Part shown: positions 1-5,075 of the stretch, one piece after another | How positions within the stretch are numbered: position 1 is the first letter of the stretch | Layout: each line of letters opens with the position of its first letter | Assembly: GCA_003149935.1 (NCBI GenBank) | Contig: QAMH01000004.1 | Span: forward strand, 1 to 64,000 | Source: Coriobacteriia bacterium | Lineage (GTDB): Bacteria; Actinomycetota; Coriobacteriia; Coriobacteriales; QAMH01 | Direction: 5' to 3' | Length of the DNA: 64,000 nt | The notes under the pieces: model-generated | What the model was told of the DNA's origin: nothing | The model's input: only the letters and a program-made list of their open reading frames with translations | Database searches by the model: none | Translations under genes and position numbers: made by a program

Positions 1-30
1 AAGGGCCTCGGAGACGTCGCGTTTGTGTAG
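1..30 (+). CDS. C-terminal end of an upstream BthL-like Fe-S small subunit (partial)
   Basis: The first 30 bases encode KGLGDVAFV and a TAG stop. They match the last codons of the small-subunit gene that ends at 8609, so a further copy of that gene lies just left of the window. Nothing more of it is visible. It is the left-most sign that the tandem repeat extends beyond the window, or that the window starts at a contig end inside the repeat. Confidence 0.85.
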   Translation, partial: KGLGDVAFV

Positions 31-47
31 ATGCACGAGAACCTGGG

Positions 48-72
48 GGCCGCCGCTGGAAATGCGGCGGCC
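48..72 (+). terminator. Hairpin after the Fe-S small-subunit gene
   Basis: GGCCGCCGC and GCGGCGGCC form a 9-bp stem with a 7-nt loop, followed by CTTTGCTCTT. It lies 18 bases after the small-subunit stop and 26 bases before the VOC start. It is probably an intrinsic terminator or attenuator lowering expression of the downstream accessory genes. An analogous hairpin follows the other small subunit at 17163-17192. Confidence 0.6.
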
Positions 73-98
73 TTTGCTCTTGTGAGGGGGACAGGCAT

Positions 99-641
99 AT
101 GGACAACAAGCTATTTGGTACCTACGGAATCAAGCAGCTGGGCTATTACGTCGAGAGCATCGAGGAGACGGCCGAGCTATTCCATGGCCTACTGGGGGCA
201 GGACCGTTCATAGACCTGGGCGTAAACGTGCCCGATACCTGCAAGGTACGCGGCATGGAGGAGCCCGTCGAGATGCGCACTGCCATTGGCTATCTAGGTG
301 ACATGGAGATCGAGCTCATCGAGGTTCTGAGCAATTGCCCGAGCCCGTATCAGGAGATGGGGCGCTATGGGCTTAACCATTACAGCATATGGGTCGACGA
401 TGTCGAGCAGGCCAAGGCCGACTTCAAGGAGCGCGGCTTCGAGATTGCCATGGAGCTCACGAGTGGTGCGGGATTGCACGTCGTGTATTTTGACATGCGC
501 GAGACGCTGGGGCAGTACATCGAGGTGAACAATCCCAATGACCGTCTCGCGCAGATGGGCAAGGGCATTCATCAGAAGCTGGATGACCCGGCGCTCATTG
601 GCGTCCAAGATGTCATGAAGATGGTGGCAGGCAGGGATTAG
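99..641 (+). CDS. VOC (glyoxalase-fold) protein, type A, copy 1
   Basis: 180 aa with two beta-alpha-beta-beta-beta halves of the vicinal oxygen chelate fold, closest in layout to Glyoxalase_4/methylmalonyl-CoA epimerase-like proteins. Of the usual metal ligands I see His in LNHYSIWV and Glu in GQYIEV. The first-strand position normally His is Gln in GIKQLGYYV, so the metal site may be altered or absent. The start follows GAGGGGGACAGG. It sits directly after the molybdoenzyme small subunit and has a paralogue in the same place at 17215. That suggests an isomerase, lyase or binding role on the aromatic product, but the substrate is unknown. Confidence 0.75.
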   Translation: MDNKLFGTYGIKQLGYYVESIEETAELFHGLLGAGPFIDLGVNVPDTCKVRGMEEPVEMRTAIGYLGDMEIELIEVLSNCPSPYQEMGRYGLNHYSIWVDDVEQAKADFKERGFEIAMELTSGAGLHVVYFDMRETLGQYIEVNNPNDRLAQMGKGIHQKLDDPALIGVQDVMKMVAGRD

Positions 642-643
642 CA

Positions 644-925
644 ATGCAAATTACGTTACGAGAAATACCCATCGTTGGGATTGACAAGGCAGCGCGCGCG
701 TTTATCGACGCGCATGAGAATCGCTACTTTGAAGTCTCCAATGATTTGTTCGTTATGGAAGGCCCCGTCGAGGAAGGCACGATTGCCTACCATGGAAGCG
801 GGTCGCATGGCGGGCATATCGTGCTCAAGCCGTTCTACAAGCGCAAGAACGGCCGTTGGACATACCTGTACGGACCAGATAACAGCTGCCGAAAGAGCCA
901 GAGCTCATTGGCAATTAAGGCATAG
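644..925 (+). CDS. Small conserved protein of unknown function (93 aa), copy 1
   Basis: Starts two bases after the VOC stop, so it is translationally linked to it. I do not recognise the family. Comparison with the 83-aa paralogue at 17761 shows a strongly conserved core, including YFE-V/I-SNDLFV, GTIA and HGSGSHGGHIVLKP. The C-termini differ. The Gly/His/Ser-rich core and constant pairing with a VOC gene suggest a binding or accessory subunit. No signal peptide, membrane helix or Cys pair is present. Confidence 0.7.
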   Translation: MQITLREIPIVGIDKAARAFIDAHENRYFEVSNDLFVMEGPVEEGTIAYHGSGSHGGHIVLKPFYKRKNGRWTYLYGPDNSCRKSQSSLAIKA

Positions 926-940
926 GAAAGGGTGATGCTT

Positions 941-1453
941 ATGCCACGACAAGGAGACCGCGTCATTGTCGAGTATCGCGGCAAGCTCGATGATGGTACC
1001 GTTTTCGCGAGTACCAGGGACCAGGGAGAGCCGCTCGAATTCACCATCGGGGCGGGCATCATGCTTCCGGACTTCGAGATGGCCATCATGAACCTCAACC
1101 CCGGCGAGTCGGTGAGCATTCACGTTCCCGCGGCGCAAGGCTATGGGATGCGCGACGAGAGCCTTGTGATATCGATGCCCGTGACCTCGCTTCCCAACGG
1201 CGAGCCGCTGCCCGTCGGGGCTATGCTCGGCATTCAGGGACCCGATGGCGAGGTTATGCGCGTGCGCGTTGTCGAGGTGAACGACGACGAGGTCGTCCTC
1301 GATTGCAATCACGAGCTTGCGGGCGAGGCGCTCAACTTCGACATCACGCTCGTGGATGTGGAGGATGACGATGTCATGGAGCGCGAGAAGCACGCTGCCG
1401 GCTGCGCATGCGGTTGCGATAGGCTGCAGGAGTCGTTGAAAGCCGTCAAATAG
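941..1453 (+). CDS. SlyD-like FKBP-type peptidyl-prolyl isomerase, copy 1
   Basis: About 170 aa. The N-terminal FKBP strand is GDRVIVEYRGKLDDGTVFAS, a flap insert follows at roughly residues 65-120, and the FKBP fold closes with LNFDITLVDV, as in SlyD. The tail carries His-x3-Cys-x-Cys-x-Cys-Asp (HAAGCACGCD), conserved in the paralogue at 21068 and a plausible metal site. I chose ATG at 941 over GTG 932 or ATG 935 because AGGAAAGG lies at 924-931 and the paralogue aligns from there. It may help fold or metallate the neighbouring molybdoenzymes; that is inference. Confidence 0.85.
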   Translation: MPRQGDRVIVEYRGKLDDGTVFASTRDQGEPLEFTIGAGIMLPDFEMAIMNLNPGESVSIHVPAAQGYGMRDESLVISMPVTSLPNGEPLPVGAMLGIQGPDGEVMRVRVVEVNDDEVVLDCNHELAGEALNFDITLVDVEDDDVMEREKHAAGCACGCDRLQESLKAVK

Positions 1454-1467
1454 CACGCCGAGTCGCA

Positions 1468-1546
1468 TCAGGAAACGGGGATAGCGTGTCAGGAAACGGG
1501 GATAGCGACATGCAAATTGCATGTCGCTATCCCCGTTTCCTGACAC
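1468..1546. repeat. Long palindromic intergenic element (30-bp arms) with extra half-site
   Basis: Bases 1486-1515 and 1517-1546 are perfect inverted arms around one central base, 61 bp in all, beginning GTGTCAGGAAACGGGG. A direct copy of TCAGGAAACGGGGATAGCG (1468-1486) precedes the palindrome. The element lies between the convergent SlyD and ADH genes. The same half-site-plus-palindrome design recurs at 39267-39308. REP/BIME-like; no transposase is nearby. Confidence 0.8.
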
Positions 1547-1554
1547 GACCCATA

Positions 1555-1648
1555 GTGCAAGTTGTGCCCCGCGCCTCATCTTGCACCACGCGCGCACGCG
1601 GATTCGAAGCCCAATCGTGCAAGTTGTGCTCTACGCCTCATCTTGCAC
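1555..1648. repeat. Two tandem hairpin repeats (GTGCAAG...CTTGCAC)
   Basis: GTGCAAG at 1555-1561 pairs with CTTGCAC at 1580-1586. A second copy has arms at 1617-1623 and 1642-1648. The units share GTGCAAGTTGTGC and CGCCTCATCTTGCACCACGCG and repeat every 62 bp. Non-coding and REP-like, of unknown role. Confidence 0.65.
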
Positions 1649-1706
1649 CACGCGGGCTGACACCGAGCCCACTCTTACGGTTAGTTCTGCATCAGATAAA
1701 CAAAGA

Positions 1707-1740
1707 AGGTGCCCGGGAACCGCATGGCCCCCGGGCACCT
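1707..1740 (-). terminator. Intrinsic terminator of the alcohol dehydrogenase gene
   Basis: AGGTGCCCGGG and CCCGGGCACCT form an 11-bp stem with a 12-nt loop. Read on the minus strand it is followed by TCTTTGTTTATC, a T-rich tail. It lies 25 bases past the ADH stop. Confidence 0.75.
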
Positions 1741-1764
1741 CTTGTTGCGACAGGAAAGCTCGTC

Positions 1765-2793
1765 CTAGTCACTGATGTTGAAGACCACCTTGCAGTTGTC
1801 GTCACGTCCGCATGCCGCCTCGAAGGCGCGAATGGGCTCGTCGAGGGGATACTCTGCTGTCACGAGCCTCGACAGGTCATATTCGCCGTCGGCGAGCAAG
1901 TCGATGCACTCGCGAATGTCTTCGGGAGTATAGCCGCGCGCACCCTTGACCGTGAACTCCTTGCTCATGAACTCGTTGGGAAGGATGGTAAGCGACGTGG
2001 GGTCGAGCCCAAGCGTGGTGAAGGTCGACTTACCACGTCCCTTCTCGAGGTATTCGCCAAGAATCGACCCGAGGCCAGCGTAGTCGATGACGGCGTCGAC
2101 ATCGGCGCGCTCGTACGTGAACGGGCTTGCCGTGCCAAATCTCTCGGCTGCGATTTCGTATGAGTCCTTGTCCTGGTTGCAGTAGGCCTCCACGCCGAAT
2201 CCACGCGCGAACTCGACACGCGAGGGCATGTACTCGACGGCGATGATGTCCTTGATGCCCTGGTGCCTCATGGCGGCCCATCCCATGAGGCCAATGGGGC
2301 CGGCACCAATCATCATCACCTTGTCGCCCGGTTTCACGCCGGCGCGGTTCTTGGTGTGCACGCCCACGCCCATTGGTTCGAGCAGCACGGCTGTCTTGAA
2401 GGGTACGTTGTCGGGCAAGATGAAAACCGTCTCGCCAAGGCGCGCGTCGACGGTGGATGCATACTCGGCAAAGCCACCGGCCATGCACGACTTGCGCGGA
2501 TCTCCCTTGCAAAAGTCAGGGTTGACCCATACGCGATCGCCGATTTTGATGCCTTCGACCTCGTCGCCGACTTCGACGACGATTCCCACGAACTCATGAC
2601 CAAACTGGACGTCTTTGCCCCATAGGCCGCCAGCAAGCGGGCCACGATTGTATGCGTGGATGTCCGACCCGCAGATGCTTGCCCGTGCCACCTCGATGGT
2701 GATCCCTTTGGGTCCGCATTCGGGAATGGGCAGCGTGACGCATTCCACTTTGCCGATGTCTCGGTACATCAACGCCTTCATGTTCCCTTCCAT
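1765..2793 (-). CDS. Zinc-dependent alcohol dehydrogenase (MDR family), copy 1
   Basis: 342 aa from MEGNMKALMYRD. GroES-like domain first (Zn-site Cys in ASICGSDIHAY and His in FGHEFVG), then a Rossmann domain with GAGPIGLMG. It resembles threonine/sorbitol/butanediol dehydrogenases, but the structural-zinc lobe is reduced: only two Cys in DFCKGDPRKSC instead of four. The start is set by GGAGAG at a good distance; the upstream in-frame stretch to 3006 is Pro-rich and unlike the family. It probably oxidises or reduces a secondary alcohol/ketone with NAD(P)H. It is transcribed against the rest of the module, so may be controlled separately. Confidence 0.85.
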   Translation of the reverse strand: MEGNMKALMYRDIGKVECVTLPIPECGPKGITIEVARASICGSDIHAYNRGPLAGGLWGKDVQFGHEFVGIVVEVGDEVEGIKIGDRVWVNPDFCKGDPRKSCMAGGFAEYASTVDARLGETVFILPDNVPFKTAVLLEPMGVGVHTKNRAGVKPGDKVMMIGAGPIGLMGWAAMRHQGIKDIIAVEYMPSRVEFARGFGVEAYCNQDKDSYEIAAERFGTASPFTYERADVDAVIDYAGLGSILGEYLEKGRGKSTFTTLGLDPTSLTILPNEFMSKEFTVKGARGYTPEDIRECIDLLADGEYDLSRLVTAEYPLDEPIRAFEAACGRDDNCKVVFNISD

Positions 2794-3356
2794 GTTCTCT
2801 CCAATCCACTCGGGTTTCCCTGTATGTCTAGGGTATAGAGCAGGGCTGTCGCGCGGTAGCGGACAAAGAGGGGGAGGTGGGAGGGTGTCTAGCATGAAAC
2901 CGGCGTTTGATAAGCAGCGCTCAACATCTTGCCTGATATGTAACGTGCTGCATAGACTATGCATGTCGATTGCTGCGAGGAGAAAACGATTTGCCTCGAC
3001 TGGCAATTGATTGAGTGTGCTGTCACGAGCATCATATGAGCCAGGATTCGTGGTGACAGATGCCTGTCCATCGCATTAGCTCCTTTTCCTCAACTGGGCG
3101 TCTTGACGTGTCTGGAATCATGTCGGGTGAGCCTTCCCCTCATGGAGTGAATCCGCCCCCCTTATGCGGATGCGCTGCCGGAATCGCCGGCAGCGCATCT
3201 GGATTTTGCGGCTCACTCCGACGATTCGCCGGATTTGTGGGCCGGATTTCATCTGGCCCACACAAGTTGCAGTGGGCTGCGTGGGCCGCATGGAATGCGG
3301 CCCCTGCGCAAAGGATGATTCGCGGGCGAAGACAAGTTCATGATAAGTATTGATGC
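2794..3356. other. Gene-free region with three hairpins
   Basis: 563 bases without a credible gene. It holds a 13-bp stem at 3169-3181/3187-3199 (GATGCGCTGCCGG arm), an 8-bp stem TGTGGGCC/GGCCCACA at 3236-3243/3255-3262, and a 9-bp stem GGGCCGCAT-GGA-ATGCGGCCC at 3283-3303. The last is followed by CTGCGCAAAGG and belongs to a hairpin family also seen at 4068-4088 and 21683-21703. The ADH promoter must also lie at its left end. Confidence 0.6.
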
Positions 3357-3385
3357 TTGACGTTAATAACGAATGACGTTAATAT
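3357..3385 (+). promoter_or_regulatory. Promoter of higBA with direct-repeat operator candidate
   Basis: TTGACG (3357-3362), a 17-bp spacer and TAATAT (3380-3385). The higB ATG begins 7 bases after the -10 box, where transcription should start, so the transcript should be leaderless. TGACGTTAAT occurs twice (3358-3367 and 3374-3383, 16 bp apart) across the promoter, a good candidate site for HigA autorepression. Confidence 0.65.
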
Positions 3386-3391
3386 TCTTCC

Positions 3392-3670
3392 ATGATAAAG
3401 TCGTTCAAAGATTCGGATACGCGCAAGCTTGCTGACGGACAGCATGTAGCCCGCTTCGCGAATATCGAGAGAGTGGCGCTCAGGAAAATTCGCCAGCTCC
3501 AGATTGCCGGATCGCTCAACGACTTGCGTGTGCCGCCCGGCAATCATCTTGAGGCCTTGAAGGGGAGTCGGGAGGGCCAGCATAGCATTCGCATAAACGA
3601 TCAGTACCGCATCTGCTTTGTCTGGACGCAAGCCGGGTGCGCTGACGTCGAGATAGTCGACTATCACTAG
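3392..3670 (+). CDS. higB: HigB-type toxin (RelE superfamily), copy 1
   Basis: 92 aa. Family-typical stretches are visible: FANIERVALRKI, LNDLRVPPGNHLEALKG, HSIRINDQYRICF and a C-terminal DVEIVDYH. Members are ribosome-dependent mRNA interferases. Toxin before antitoxin is the usual hig order. No Shine-Dalgarno sequence precedes the ATG, consistent with leaderless expression. The stop codon overlaps the higA ribosome-binding site. Confidence 0.9.
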   Translation: MIKSFKDSDTRKLADGQHVARFANIERVALRKIRQLQIAGSLNDLRVPPGNHLEALKGSREGQHSIRINDQYRICFVWTQAGCADVEIVDYH

Positions 3671-3681
3671 GAGGTCAAGCC

Positions 3682-3996
3682 ATGGGAACCGTCGAATATG
3701 CAATCGTGCCCGTCTCGCCAGGCGAGCTCCTCGAGGAGGAGTTCCTCAAGCCCATGGGCATCTCCAAGTATCGCCTGGCAAAGGATATTCACGTGCCTGC
3801 CGGCCGCATTGGTCAGATCGTCGCTGGCAAGCGTGCGGTCACGGCGGACACGGATCTGCGGCTCTGCAGGTACTTCGGCCTGACGGATGGCTATTGGCTA
3901 CGTGCCCAGGCAGCATACGATACCGAGCTTGCCAGACGGCGCATCGAAGGCGAGCTTGCCACGATAACGCCCCTTTGCGAGCTCGAAATGGCCTAG
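3682..3996 (+). CDS. higA: HigA-type antitoxin, copy 1
   Basis: 104 aa HTH_3 (Xre) protein. The HTH runs over roughly residues 25-60 (ISKYRLAKDIHVPAGRIGQI); VSPGELLEEEFLKPMG is the characteristic HigA N-terminus. A strong AGGAGG lies ahead of the ATG, partly inside the higB stop, so the antitoxin should be translated better than the leaderless toxin. It neutralises HigB and likely binds the TGACGTTAAT repeats upstream. Confidence 0.9.
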   Translation: MGTVEYAIVPVSPGELLEEEFLKPMGISKYRLAKDIHVPAGRIGQIVAGKRAVTADTDLRLCRYFGLTDGYWLRAQAAYDTELARRRIEGELATITPLCELEMA

Positions 3997-4040
3997 TGCA
4001 CCAGGTCCCTGCGCAAGGATTGGCCCGCGATCACGATTGT

Positions 4041-4088
4041 GCAGGGGACGCCTGCAAGGCACCCCGCGGGCTGCGTGAAACGCGGCCC
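4041..4088. repeat. Dispersed hairpin repeat (GGGACGCCT and GGGCTGCGT units)
   Basis: Contains a degenerate GGGACGCCT-GCA-AGGC hairpin (from 4045) followed by GGGCTGCGT-GAA-ACGCGGCCC (4068-4088), then CTGCGCAAAG. Both units recur at 21683-21851, and the second at 3283-3303. A REP-like family between higA and tetR. Confidence 0.6.
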
Positions 4089-4158
4089 CTGCGCAAAGAA
4101 AGAGTTGCTCGCACGTGGCAGAGATTGCCGTTTGTGACCTCGCCACGACAAGGATATA

Positions 4159-4211
4159 CGGTCAGTGACCGGCTGTCTTTGTCATTTGGCAAAGATGGTT
4201 GGTCAGTGACC
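4159..4211 (+). promoter_or_regulatory. Paired palindromic operators upstream of tetR
   Basis: CGGTCAGTGACCG (4159-4171) and GGTCAGTGACC (4201-4211) are palindromes 41 bp apart centre to centre, about four helical turns. They lie upstream of an extended -10 candidate TGCTACAAT (4256-4264) for tetR. A third site with the same GTCA-N-TGAC core is at 4952-4960 ahead of the molybdoenzyme gene. They are likely binding sites of the TetR protein encoded just downstream. Confidence 0.55.
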
Positions 4212-4298
4212 GGCAAAGCGTGTCGTCATCATTCGACGCCGCTGTGCGTTCGAGATGCTACAATCCACCGCAAGGGGAATTATTGCGGGGGAGGCATA

Positions 4299-4859
4299 AT
4301 GACGGCGACGCAGGAGCGTGTCATCGAGGCGTTTACCGGCATGGTCAAGGAGATGCGCTACGACAAGATCACGGTGAACGAGCTGTGCAAGCGCGCGGGC
4401 GTCTCGCGCAACGCCTTCTACGCCAATTTCGAGGACAAGGAAGACGTCATCACCTATATCTTCCGGGAGGATGTCATCCAGCCCATCCGCGACCTCAATC
4501 GCCTGCTAACCAACAACGACCTCGACCCCATGATGGAACTCATCAACGAGCGCATGTACGAACGCCTGGCAGACAACGGGGAGTTCTATCGTAACCTCGT
4601 CGGGCCCATGCGCGGTCATGATGACACCTTCCTGCGCGTGGTCACGCATGTCATCTACGACCTGAACATGCATCTTATCCCGAGCGTTTCGACTTTGACG
4701 GATCCCCTCAAAGCCGACTACGTCTCGTACTTCTTTGCATCCTCGCAGGCCATGCTCATGCAAAAGTGGGTAAGTGACGGCTTTCCCATGACACCGCACG
4801 AGCTTTCCACGCTCTACAGCTCCATTACTGCGAGCTTTTGGCGCAGCATCAAGCAGTAG
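4299..4859 (+). CDS. TetR/AcrR-family transcriptional regulator, copy 1
   Basis: 186 aa. N-terminal HTH (residues about 5-50, with ITVNELCKRAGVSRNAFYAN) and an all-helical ligand domain of no recognised subfamily. The start at 4299 follows GGGGGAGG; the open frame extends upstream to 3894 but that part overlaps higA and repeats and is not protein-like. Placed immediately before the molybdoenzyme gene on the same strand, it most likely senses the aromatic substrate and controls itself and that gene through the GTCA-N-TGAC sites. Confidence 0.85.
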   Translation: MTATQERVIEAFTGMVKEMRYDKITVNELCKRAGVSRNAFYANFEDKEDVITYIFREDVIQPIRDLNRLLTNNDLDPMMELINERMYERLADNGEFYRNLVGPMRGHDDTFLRVVTHVIYDLNMHLIPSVSTLTDPLKADYVSYFFASSQAMLMQKWVSDGFPMTPHELSTLYSSITASFWRSIKQ

Positions 4860-4869
4860 GCTCATTTTC

Positions 4870-4960
4870 GTACATCATTCTCGCAAGAGGATGTACAAAC
4901 GAATTGATTTGTAATCCCGCACATCACGAAGCACCCAGATTGCTTTCGCACGTCAATGAC
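4870..4960 (+). promoter_or_regulatory. Inverted repeats in the leader of the molybdoenzyme gene
   Basis: GTACATC (4870-4876) and GATGTAC (4890-4896) form an inverted repeat. GTCAATGAC (4952-4960) shares the GTCA-N-TGAC core of the sites upstream of tetR, and TTGACT follows at 4964-4969. I could not fix a convincing -10 box. Confidence 0.4.
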
Positions 4961-5075
4961 TCGTTGACTTTGTAAATTGTGCGCTCCCTCCATGCAGAAG
5001 AAGATAGATGCACAAGGTGGCAAAGGTGTGTCTTTCGCATGCCCAATGCCATGAAGATGAGAGGAAGGAGAGCAC

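Noticed and set aside
1468..1648. CRISPR array
   Set aside because: Only two to three repeat units, palindromic over their whole length, no regular unique spacers, and no cas genes in the window.
1486..2163. 225-codon frame through the palindrome into the ADH gene
   Set aside because: It begins inside a repeat and runs antisense to a clear dehydrogenase.
3894..4298. N-terminal extension of the TetR frame
   Set aside because: It overlaps higA and the hairpin repeats, lacks protein-like composition, and a good RBS precedes ATG 4299.
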